Positions 32,984-40,816 of a stretch of 64,000 nucleotides of DNA are shown here, in pieces; within the stretch, counting starts at the first letter, position 1, and the number at the start of each line of letters is the position of its first letter. The position numbers were made by a program, and so were the translations under genes. The notes under the pieces are model-generated. The model was given only the letters and a program-made list of their open reading frames with translations, searched no databases and was not told the origin of the DNA. Source of the stretch: Paenibacillus glucanolyticus NBRC 15330 (GTDB lineage Bacteria > Bacillota > Bacilli > Paenibacillales > Paenibacillaceae); NCBI RefSeq assembly GCF_004000885.1, contig NZ_BIMC01000011.1:1-64000 (forward strand), given 5' to 3'.

Positions 32984-33883
32984 TCATCCTATCTGATGCT
33001 TCAGCTTGTCCAAAAAGATCGAGGCTGGCTTTGACAGATGGTGGGTTCCGGGCTGTACCCATCCGAATGAGGAAGCAGCGTGGCCGGGGGGCATCTCCAG
33101 CTCCAGCGTGACGATGTTTCCCGAAGGTATGGGAGTGAAGCTGGAGAAGGACAAATCAACCCCCACCGTAACCGCTACATTCTCTTCGACGACCTTCTGT
33201 ATGACCCTTGTCTGGTTAGTAGAGAAGAGCACCTCCATGTCGCCGTATTGTTCCTGGAACTGATCCATAAGCTTCAAGAGCTGATCATCCTTATAGAGGA
33301 CGAGCGGATATTTGCACAGCTCCTCAGGCGTAATGGACTGCCTCATTGCAAGCGGGGATTGACGGCTGACCCCCACGACGAATTTACTTACCAGCAGCTT
33401 GCCGAAATGCAGTCCGCGGTGCTGATGGATGATAGCGTCATCGACAAAAATCAAGCCGATATCGGCCTGGTTTTGTTTGATATCCTCAATAATATCAAGT
33501 GTCGCTTTCTCCGTGATTTCGAGTTGGATCTGGGGAAAATCTTTCTTGAACTGAATAATCGCATCAATGGATAGTGTTAACGGTACGGGTACGGTGGCAA
33601 TCCGAAGAGATCCGCTCAGCAGGTTGGAATATCCTTCCGCCACTGATTTCAGATCCTGAAATTGTTCCAAAATGGCATAGGCTTTCTGGAGGATTCGCTG
33701 GCCCTCGGCTGTAGGTACGGCGCCAAGCCGTGAGCGGGTGAACAAGGAGAATCCGAACTCGGATTCCAGACTGGACACCGCTTGACTGACGGCTGACAGG
33801 GTAACGTTGCAGTTTTGGGCCGCCTTCGTTAATGATCCTGTCTTGGCGGTTTCCACGATATATTCCAATTGCTCCAGATTCAT
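32984..33883 (-). CDS. LysR-family transcriptional regulator
   Basis: Regulator of 299 residues. The N-terminal winged helix-turn-helix (1-60) reads QLEYIVETAKTGSLTKAAQN with the recognition segment LSAVSQAVSSLESEFGFSLF. The rest (about 90-295) is the LysR substrate-binding domain. It is divergent from an SDR gene, the classic arrangement for autoregulation and control of the neighbour. The intergenic region has TTTAAATTTA twice, 26 bp apart, each abutting CTTAA. Confidence 0.9.
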   Translation of the reverse strand: MNLEQLEYIVETAKTGSLTKAAQNCNVTLSAVSQAVSSLESEFGFSLFTRSRLGAVPTAEGQRILQKAYAILEQFQDLKSVAEGYSNLLSGSLRIATVPVPLTLSIDAIIQFKKDFPQIQLEITEKATLDIIEDIKQNQADIGLIFVDDAIIHQHRGLHFGKLLVSKFVVGVSRQSPLAMRQSITPEELCKYPLVLYKDDQLLKLMDQFQEQYGDMEVLFSTNQTRVIQKVVEENVAVTVGVDLSFSSFTPIPSGNIVTLELEMPPGHAASSFGWVQPGTHHLSKPASIFLDKLKHQIG

Positions 33884-33894
33884 GTGATCGCATC

Positions 33895-33940
33895 CTTAAT
33901 TTAAATTTAAGTAATATTAATTAGATTTAAATTTACTTAA
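33895..33940. promoter_or_regulatory. AT-rich repeats between lysR and the SDR gene
   Basis: TTTAAATTTA occurs at 33900-33909 and 33926-33935. The first is preceded by CTTAA, giving a near palindrome CTTAATTTAAATTTAAG at 33895-33911; the second is followed by CTTAA. The paired layout suits the two half-sites a LysR tetramer contacts. Confidence 0.5.
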
Positions 33941-34027
33941 ATATAACGCAGCGTTACAATGAACACAAGGACATGGACACACAATATTCAAGAAATAATG
34001 CTATTTTACCCTAGGAGGTCATTGATA

Positions 34028-34777
34028 ATGTCAGAACAACGCGTAGCGGTAATTACCGGTGGAGCGAGCGGCATCGGCCGTCAGGTTTCTCTTAAATTTG
34101 CTAGAAAGGGCGACCGTGTTGTTGTTGCCGATTTTAACGAGGCTGCCGGACAAGAGACGGTGGATATGATCCAACAAGAAGGCGGCGAAGCGTCTTTTGT
34201 ACAGGTTGATGTTTCCAAACCGGAAAGCGTTGAAGCGCTTGTTGATAAAGCGGTTGAGTTATATGGCCGTATTGATGTCATGCACAACAATGCAGGCATT
34301 GGCGGAGCTGGACCGGTCCTTGAGCAGAACATGGATCTCTATCACCGTACCATTAACGTGAATCAACACGGGGTAGCTTACGGCATTATCGCAGCAGGCA
34401 GAAAAATGAAGGAGCTTGGCATTAAAGGGGTTATCATCAATACGGCATCCGTATTCGGATTCCTGGCTTCGCCGGGTACGTTTGCCTATCATGCCACAAA
34501 AGGTGCGGTCATCATGATGAGTAAATCTGCCGCCCTTGAACTTGCACCTTATGGCATCCGTGTTGTGGCTGTTGCTCCTGGCGCAGTAGACACACCGATT
34601 ATCCAGGGCTATAAAGATTCAGGGCTGCTGGATTCCATGCGAGCCAAAGTTATGGGCGGGGAATTAACCCAGCCTGAAGTTGTCGCAGATACGGTTTACC
34701 TGGTATCCCTAGACGAAGCAGCCGCCATTACAGGCAGTGTGGTCATGGCTGACCAAGGCTATGCTTCATTTAAATAA
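34028..34777 (+). CDS. Short-chain dehydrogenase/reductase
   Basis: NAD(P)-dependent oxidoreductase of 249 residues with the classical SDR fold. Cofactor motif TGGASGIG near 11-18, the NNAG element in HNNAGIGG, catalytic Ser in NTASVFGF, and the YHATK active-site Tyr-x-x-x-Lys. An acidic Asp in VVVADFNE after the second strand favours NAD. The start at 34028 is the ATG behind TAGGAGGTCA. Target of the divergent LysR protein by position; substrate unknown. Confidence 0.88.
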   Translation: MSEQRVAVITGGASGIGRQVSLKFARKGDRVVVADFNEAAGQETVDMIQQEGGEASFVQVDVSKPESVEALVDKAVELYGRIDVMHNNAGIGGAGPVLEQNMDLYHRTINVNQHGVAYGIIAAGRKMKELGIKGVIINTASVFGFLASPGTFAYHATKGAVIMMSKSAALELAPYGIRVVAVAPGAVDTPIIQGYKDSGLLDSMRAKVMGGELTQPEVVADTVYLVSLDEAAAITGSVVMADQGYASFK

Positions 34778-34994
34778 TGCGGCGGCTATAGAATCGAATC
34801 CGAATAGATGACAAGAAGAACCTCTCTTTTAATTGGATGGAAGGCGATGCCCTCCGTTATTTAGTAGGGAGGTTTTATTGGTTCTTCAGTCAAAAGATTT
34901 CCTCTCTCCATGAAAAACAGTTAAAATAGAAAGGAATTCAAAAGACCATACATATGGTGTCAGACGACGAATACTGGAAGAGAGGTATATAAAT

Positions 34995-36185
34995 ATGATT
35001 ATTAAACCTAGAACCCGAGGATTTATTTGTACCACATCCCATCCTGTAGGATGCGAAGCACAAGTACAGGAGCAGATCGATTATGTATTGAAGCAGCCTG
35101 GAATCGAAGGTCCGCGTAATGTGCTGGTCATTGGCGCCTCGACAGGGTATGGTTTGTCGGCAAGAATTGCTGCGGCATTTGGCTCCCGGGCGAATACCGT
35201 GGGAGTTTACCGTCCCAGCCAGGCCACCGAGAAGCGGACGGCTTCCGCGGGCTGGTATAATTCAGCTGCATTTGAGAAGGCGGCAGACGCGGCAGGCTTG
35301 AAATCGTTCAGCGTGACAGGGGATGCTTATACACAAGAGACAAAAGCCAAGACGGTTGAGCTTATCCGCAAGGAACTGGGCCAAATTGACCTTGTGGTGT
35401 ACAGTGTTGCCTCGGCGCGCCGCACCCTGCCTGAAACCGGCGAAACGGTCAATTCCGTATTGAAGCCGATCGGACCTGCCTACACCAACAAAACGGTGAA
35501 TTTCCATACCGGTGAAGTAACGGAGGTTACGATCGAGCCCGCTACGGAAGAGGAAGTGAAGAACACCGTTGAGGTGATGGGCGGCGATGATTGGGAGCTG
35601 TGGATGAATGAGCTGGCTGAAGGCGGCGTACTGGCTGAAAAAGTCACAACGATTGCGTTCTCCTACATCGGTTCCGAGATCACCAAGGCCATTTATCGGG
35701 ATGGATCCATCGGACAAGCCAAGGATCATCTGGAGGCAACTGCGCTGAAGCTGAACGAAAGGCTTGCAGATGGAGGCGGACGTGCTTACGTGACGGTCAG
35801 CAAAGCGTTGGTTACCCAGTCCAGCTCGGCGATCCCGGTTGTTCCGCTGTACGTATCGGCGCTGTACAAAGTTATGAAGGAAAAAGGACTCCACGAGGGC
35901 TGCATTGAGCAGATTTACCGTCTCTTCGCAGATCGTCTCTATAACGGACAAGAAACGCCCGTGGATGAGAAGGGCCGTATCCGGATTGATGATTGGGAGC
36001 TTCGCGAGGATGTGCAGTCTGAAGTTGCGGAATTATGGAGCAAGGTTACAAGCGAGAACATCGAAGAATTGACCGACCTTGCAGGGTATCGCCGCGAGTT
36101 CTTCCAGCTGTTCGGCTTTGAAACCGACGGCGTGGATTATGATGCGGATGTAAACCCTGTGGTAGACAATCCGAAAGCCATTTAA
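34995..36185 (+). CDS. fabV: Trans-2-enoyl-[ACP/CoA] reductase FabV
   Basis: NADH-dependent enoyl reductase of 396 residues that completes each cycle of fatty-acid elongation. It begins MIIKPRTRGFICTTSHPVGC, has the cofactor loop VIGASTGYGLSARIAAAFG, and the FabV active site with eight residues between Tyr and Lys (YRDGSIGQAK). FabV is resistant to triclosan, unlike FabI. GAAGAGAGG precedes the ATG. It stands alone, outside any fab cluster, so it may be a second enoyl reductase beside FabI or FabL. Confidence 0.93.
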   Translation: MIIKPRTRGFICTTSHPVGCEAQVQEQIDYVLKQPGIEGPRNVLVIGASTGYGLSARIAAAFGSRANTVGVYRPSQATEKRTASAGWYNSAAFEKAADAAGLKSFSVTGDAYTQETKAKTVELIRKELGQIDLVVYSVASARRTLPETGETVNSVLKPIGPAYTNKTVNFHTGEVTEVTIEPATEEEVKNTVEVMGGDDWELWMNELAEGGVLAEKVTTIAFSYIGSEITKAIYRDGSIGQAKDHLEATALKLNERLADGGGRAYVTVSKALVTQSSSAIPVVPLYVSALYKVMKEKGLHEGCIEQIYRLFADRLYNGQETPVDEKGRIRIDDWELREDVQSEVAELWSKVTSENIEELTDLAGYRREFFQLFGFETDGVDYDADVNPVVDNPKAI

Positions 36186-36191
36186 TAATGG

Positions 36192-36225
36192 AGCCCCGGC
36201 CAACGTGAGCCGGGGCTTGTTTTTT
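36192..36225 (+). terminator. Terminator after fabV
   Basis: AGCCCCGGC (36192-36200) pairs with GCCGGGGCT (36209-36217), followed by TGTTTTTT. Confidence 0.85.
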
Positions 36226-36331
36226 AACTTCGGAAGGAGCTTTGACGTTTCGCTTCTCCTCTGTATCGATCGGGAGTCGGCGGACCGTATAGCCACTATT
36301 TGTGCATGAAACCGTGTTTTGGAGCAAGAAG

Positions 36332-36408
36332 CGGACTCAGGAGACGTTATCTGCTTAAAAACATCCGTTTTTTGCAAGGATTCCTATACTTAGCGTCTCC
36401 TGAGTCCG
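36332..36408. repeat. 77-bp element with 15-bp perfect inverted ends
   Basis: CGGACTCAGGAGACG (36332-36346) and CGTCTCCTGAGTCCG (36394-36408) are perfect inverted repeats around a 47-bp AT-rich centre. There is no T run, so it is not an ordinary terminator. It lies in the 320-bp gap between fabV's terminator and the next gene. It looks like a small non-coding intergenic repeat or a miniature mobile element; only one copy is in this window. The rest of the gap holds nothing else I can support. Confidence 0.65.
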
Positions 36409-36548
36409 TTAACTTCCTAAATAGCCGGATATATCAAAAATAAGGCCTGTGGAGTCCGCTGCTCGTATACACTGTCGATTAGTTCGCTTGAACGCAGTGT
36501 AAGTGGGCAAGCATTGAATGAAGTACTGATTCTGGCTGTAAGCCTATT

Positions 36549-37241
36549 TTATACGGTTAGAGGAACGTAAATTTGAGCCAAAGAAGCATGAACGGAGGCT
36601 CTCAGCTCCAGGCAGTAGCGTGTCGGGTTCGGCGTAAGACCGCGTTGTTTCAGCTGCTGGAGAACATAAGCATAGGATTGATCAGTATCCTCCCTGTTGG
36701 AATGCCCTTCATGCGTATACATTGCATACTCCTGCGTTGGCAGGGTTAGACTCACCATCCGTTCTGGCATATCACGGATCGTTGTTACCTCCATCCCGGC
36801 CACATAATGATAGATCTGCTGCCGGTTTAATACAGCGGCGACATATTGGGGTTTTGATGTTCTCCGCAAATATGGAATTTCAGCCATACGCTGCTCAAGC
36901 TCTTGCCACAGCTTGGGTTTGAGGGCATGCGACATGTAATAAGCCGTGAAAGGGATTTTCATTTCCAGGCCAACTATCAGGGTCTGCGGCTTGATAATCC
37001 GCTGAATGGACTCCCCCGTTTGCTCCGTGCGCGCTCGCTGCTGGCGTGTGTTCAGGATCGAATAACCACCGTTCTTTCCCTCATGGGCATACAGGGGAAC
37101 ACCCAGATGGGACAGCTCATGAAGGTAGCGGAGCATTGTCCGATACGAAACCGAGAATTCCTCAGCTAACTCGCCTACCGTGAAGTTTTGCCGTTCATAT
37201 ACCCGCTGCATGACCTTAAGGATTCGTTCGGTTTTTGGCAT
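36549..37241 (-). CDS. HTH regulator with GyrI-like effector domain
   Basis: Regulator of 230 residues. The N-terminal HTH (about 1-60, DeoR/HTH_11 type) reads VGELAEEFSVSYRTMLRYLH with the wing GKNGGYSI. The C-terminal ~150 residues form a GyrI-like (SoxS/BltR type) small-molecule-binding domain, shown by YHYVAGMEVTTIRDMPERMV and the final RYCLELRASVHA. The start at 37241 has AAGGAG upstream. It is divergent from a protein made of the same effector domain alone, so both probably answer one ligand. Confidence 0.75.
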   Translation of the reverse strand: MPKTERILKVMQRVYERQNFTVGELAEEFSVSYRTMLRYLHELSHLGVPLYAHEGKNGGYSILNTRQQRARTEQTGESIQRIIKPQTLIVGLEMKIPFTAYYMSHALKPKLWQELEQRMAEIPYLRRTSKPQYVAAVLNRQQIYHYVAGMEVTTIRDMPERMVSLTLPTQEYAMYTHEGHSNREDTDQSYAYVLQQLKQRGLTPNPTRYCLELRASVHASLAQIYVPLTV

Positions 37242-37268
37242 GACCCTGCTCCTTTGATTATTTTTTAT

Positions 37269-37279
37269 ACTGTGACAGT
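37269..37279. promoter_or_regulatory. Candidate operator between two GyrI-domain genes
   Basis: ACTGTGACAGT, an 11-bp palindrome with 5-bp arms, lies 27 bp from the regulator's start and beside a TTGACA and TATAAT-like sequence leading to the other gene. Binding by the HTH protein is inferred. Confidence 0.45.
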
Positions 37280-37338
37280 TTTTGACATAGATCAAGTATA
37301 TAATGAATTTAAAAAATATGAAAAAGGAGCATATCCCC

Positions 37339-37845
37339 ATGACAATCAATCAACGAAACGAAGCAAAAATCATGAGCAAGGAAGCCTTCCAAGCAGTTGG
37401 ACTGAAGTGGGAAGGGACGTTTGCCGAGGCCGGTGCCGGGGGGATTCGCGCGATTCATCGGATGCTGCAAGAGAGGCTGCCGGAGATCCCTTATCCGATA
37501 CATACCGATACGCTGTTGGGGCTGTCGTATCATGCGTTTCCTGATGGAGAAGGATTTATCCATTATGGGGTCGTCGAAGTGGAACGGATCGAGGAAATTC
37601 CGGCAGGAATGGTTTCATTGTCCGTACCTGCACTTACCTATGCAGCCTGTGAGCACAGCAGGCAGCACAGCATAGAGCAATCCTATAATAATATTTACAG
37701 CTGGATTCACGAGCAAGGCTATACGGAATATAATCCGGATCATTTAACCCACTTCGAAAAATATCCGATGAGTCAGGATCCGTATGCGGATAACCCTGAA
37801 TTTATCATTATGATTCCCGTCCAAACCGATCAGGCGGGGAAATAA
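37339..37845 (+). CDS. Stand-alone GyrI-like effector-binding protein
   Basis: Protein of 168 residues consisting of one GyrI-like domain, similar to the C-terminal half of the divergent regulator: both have a FHYGVVEVERIEEIP-type strand here (YHYVAGMEVTTIRDMP there), followed by PAGMVSLSVPALTYA and the HSIEQSYNNIYSWIHEQGYT helix. AAGGAG lies nine bases before the ATG at 37339. Such proteins bind or hydrolyse hydrophobic cations, or buffer the ligand of a regulator. The role here is not known. Confidence 0.78.
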   Translation: MTINQRNEAKIMSKEAFQAVGLKWEGTFAEAGAGGIRAIHRMLQERLPEIPYPIHTDTLLGLSYHAFPDGEGFIHYGVVEVERIEEIPAGMVSLSVPALTYAACEHSRQHSIEQSYNNIYSWIHEQGYTEYNPDHLTHFEKYPMSQDPYADNPEFIIMIPVQTDQAGK

Positions 37846-37859
37846 CAAGTATCCGGGAG

Positions 37860-37886
37860 CCGCTCTGATAGTGAGCGGTTTTTTTC
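37860..37886 (+). terminator. Terminator after the GyrI-like gene
   Basis: CCGCTC (37860-37865) pairs with GAGCGG (37873-37878), followed by TTTTTTTC. Confidence 0.75.
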
Positions 37887-38053
37887 TTGGACAGATGAAC
37901 TTTGTCTACTTGATTGACCGGTTGACGAAATTGAAGCTTTATAGCTCAGATTATGGAATGGTAGAATAGTACAGAAATGATGGATTAACACGTCTGGGCC
38001 ATGCCATCAGGTTAAGTCCCAGCGTCAAATTCGAGGTGATACGGAGGCGTATG

Positions 38054-40678
38054 ATGATAAATGGGACTGAACTCGGTGCACAAGAGCCGCTGTTGCACTC
38101 GAAATTAACCGTTCCAAGAACGGTATCCACCTTGATTCCCCGGCCGCGTCTAAGTGAACGGCTGATGGATGCCATGTCGGGCAATGTGACACTGATCTGC
38201 GCTCCGGCGGGATTCGGGAAAACGACGCTTGTCAGCGAGTGGCTGCTGCAGCATGGGAAACAGGCCGCCTGGGTGTCGCTGGATTCCGGGGATAATCAAG
38301 GCTCCCGCTTTTGGAGGTACATATCGGCCGCGATAGCAGAAGTGTTTCCCGCTTACTGGGAAGAGGTCAAACCTGTGCTGCCGCTGCTGCATACGGAAGG
38401 TTATGAGCAGGGGCTCATCGTGTGCTTGAATACGCTAGGCAGGCTGAACGAAGAGCTAATCCTCGTGCTGGACGATTTCCATGTGATTCAGAACGAAATA
38501 CTATCAGCTTCATTTTCGTATTTTGTCGACCATTTGCCAAGGGGCATCCATGTTTGCCTGATCAGTCGTACAGAACCTGATTTCTCTGTAGCCCGTATGG
38601 AAGCAAGACAGCTCGCCAGCAGACTCCATACCGAGGACATGCGGTTTACAGAGAAGGAGGGTGCGCAGTTCTTCCAGAGCACCGAGCTATTGCTGAACGA
38701 AGAGCTGTCCTCCGCACTCGTCAGAAAAACAGAGGGCTGGATTACCGGCCTCAAACTTGCATCTATTGCCATGCGGCGGCAGGAGAATAAAGAACCGTTT
38801 ATCCGCCATTTTGCAGGGGACAGCCGCGAGGTGAAGCAATATTTGTTCGAAGAGGTGTTCTCGGTTCAGAACGATCGGATGAAGCATTTTCTGCTAACCA
38901 ACTCGATCCTGAAGCGGTGGAATGTATCCCTGTGTATGGCTGTGTCTGGGTTTGAGGATAGCCGGGAACTAGTCGAATTGATAGAGCGTTCCCACCTATT
39001 CGTAGTGGCACTGGATGATAAGGGAGAGTGGTTCCGATTTCATCATTTATTCTCGGAATTTTTGCAGAGACGACTGGAACAGGAGAAGGATATTCATAAG
39101 GAATTGCTATACAAGGCAGCCGGTGATTGGTGCAGTGAACAACGCCTTGCGGAGGAAGCCGTTGAGTATTACTTGCAAGGTCAATATTATGAGCAGGCCG
39201 TGTTGCTGCTGCGCGAGATGACTTCCCGCGTCGTGGATTGGGAATGGTCGAATCTGCAAAAATGGTTATCCGTGATTCCCAGCGATATTTTGCTTCAGCA
39301 CCCGGTTCTCTTTTTCTCCTATGCCAACTCGCTCATTGCCGAGGAGTCGGGGGATATTACGAAGGGAGAGGAGCTGCTGCATCAAGCGGATGCCTGGTAT
39401 GCCGAATCCTCTGGAGCATTGAGCGAGGTGCTGCGACATGAATATTTGGCAATGCTTCACTATGTGCGCGGGACGTTAATGGTGTTTGGGCGGAATGATC
39501 TGAAGCTCGCCAAGCAGGAATACGAGCAGGTTGTGCGATATGCCCCGAATGGGATCAAAATGTTGTTTGGCCAACCGGAGAAACCGCTGCAGCCGATCAC
39601 GGTAAAAACTTATAAAATCGGCCGCGGTCATGCCTCAAAGGCCATTGCAGCACCGTACACCATGCAGATGGCAGAAGTGTACCAGGCCGTGAATCCGATT
39701 TTTCTGGGAAAATTATTCCTTAATCACGCGGAAGTGCTCTACTACTGGAATGATCTATCGGCGGCAGCCGATTATGTTTCCAAGGCGATGACGTGGATCG
39801 GACAAAATCCAAACCGGCCCGAGCATGACCTTGTGGCGAGCTGGATTCTGCAAGCGAAACTCAAGGCCGCCGAGGGTCATATGCTCGAAGCTCTGGAACT
39901 GCTTGAAGGCGGGCAGCGGCGGATGAAGTGGATGGATATTCCCCGGGGGATGGAAATTTTACACCTGGAGGGCATACGTCTCCAATTGCAATACGGCGAT
40001 CCGGCGGCTGCACTGGCTTGGGGCGAACAGTGCCAATTATCGAGCCGGGACAGGGTGTCTGTCTTCGAATTATTTGATTATCAGCTGTTTGCCCGCGTTC
40101 TTGTTCTGCAGGGCAGATGGGATGAAGCCGAAGAGCTGTTGGATCGGCTGCTGTACCTTGCGGAGAGTGAGATGAGACCGATCGATGCTGCTGAAATATT
40201 ATGCATTACAGCCGTCATGTTACAGTCCAGGGAGGAGCATCGCAAGGCGCTGATCCAGCTTGAAGAGGCGCTGCAGGTATCGGAGGCCAATGATTTTACC
40301 CGGATTTTTCTCGATGAAGGAGCTCCGGTTATAGAGCTCCTGCACGAACTGATCCGCGCGAAGCAGCAGGGGCGATATCGGGGGAAGGATTCCGCATCTC
40401 TTTCTTTTATCAGATCGATCCTTGCCGCAGTGGACGGAATGGCCGAATCGGTGAATTCCCCGCTGGAGGCTCTGCTCACGTCAAGGGAGATGGATGTTTT
40501 TCAGGGATTGCTGGACCATCTGAGCGGAAGGGAAATTGCGGAGAAACTGAATGTTACCTACGAAACGGTGAAGACGCACAGGAAACGGATCTATAGCAAA
40601 CTGAATGCAGCCAATCTCAGTGAGGCGATTGCGCAGGCCGAGAGGCTGAGCGATCCCAAGAAAACGAATAGACCCTGA
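38054..40678 (+). CDS. MalT-like LuxR-family ATP-dependent regulator
   Basis: Large STAND-type activator of about 874 residues. An N-terminal NTPase domain has Walker A APAGFGKTT at 50-58 and a Walker B-like LILVLDDFHVI. A winged-helix and a long superhelical TPR-like region (about 350-790) follow, and the C-terminal LuxR helix-turn-helix (about 805-865) reads LTSREMDVFQGLLDHLSGRE and NVTYETVKTHRKRIYSKLNA. MalT-type proteins oligomerise with ATP and an inducer. The start is one of several close codons; 38054 gives six bases from GGAGG. It is followed after a terminator by the S-layer surface protein, a possible target. Confidence 0.88.
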   Translation: MINGTELGAQEPLLHSKLTVPRTVSTLIPRPRLSERLMDAMSGNVTLICAPAGFGKTTLVSEWLLQHGKQAAWVSLDSGDNQGSRFWRYISAAIAEVFPAYWEEVKPVLPLLHTEGYEQGLIVCLNTLGRLNEELILVLDDFHVIQNEILSASFSYFVDHLPRGIHVCLISRTEPDFSVARMEARQLASRLHTEDMRFTEKEGAQFFQSTELLLNEELSSALVRKTEGWITGLKLASIAMRRQENKEPFIRHFAGDSREVKQYLFEEVFSVQNDRMKHFLLTNSILKRWNVSLCMAVSGFEDSRELVELIERSHLFVVALDDKGEWFRFHHLFSEFLQRRLEQEKDIHKELLYKAAGDWCSEQRLAEEAVEYYLQGQYYEQAVLLLREMTSRVVDWEWSNLQKWLSVIPSDILLQHPVLFFSYANSLIAEESGDITKGEELLHQADAWYAESSGALSEVLRHEYLAMLHYVRGTLMVFGRNDLKLAKQEYEQVVRYAPNGIKMLFGQPEKPLQPITVKTYKIGRGHASKAIAAPYTMQMAEVYQAVNPIFLGKLFLNHAEVLYYWNDLSAAADYVSKAMTWIGQNPNRPEHDLVASWILQAKLKAAEGHMLEALELLEGGQRRMKWMDIPRGMEILHLEGIRLQLQYGDPAAALAWGEQCQLSSRDRVSVFELFDYQLFARVLVLQGRWDEAEELLDRLLYLAESEMRPIDAAEILCITAVMLQSREEHRKALIQLEEALQVSEANDFTRIFLDEGAPVIELLHELIRAKQQGRYRGKDSASLSFIRSILAAVDGMAESVNSPLEALLTSREMDVFQGLLDHLSGREIAEKLNVTYETVKTHRKRIYSKLNAANLSEAIAQAERLSDPKKTNRP

Positions 40679-40714
40679 ACTTGATACGATTCATCATTTT
40701 ATCACCCCTCATCT

Positions 40715-40738
40715 ATCCCCCTTCAGGGGGATTTTTTG
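40715..40738 (+). terminator. Terminator after the MalT-like gene
   Basis: ATCCCCC (40715-40721) pairs with GGGGGAT (40726-40732) around TTCA, followed by TTTTTG. Confidence 0.85.
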
Positions 40739-40816
40739 TGCTACGTGTTGTCTTACAATGAATTCGGAGCGCACAAATAAAAAGGCAGGTCTATTTAGTG
40801 AATGGGAGGTTAGAAG

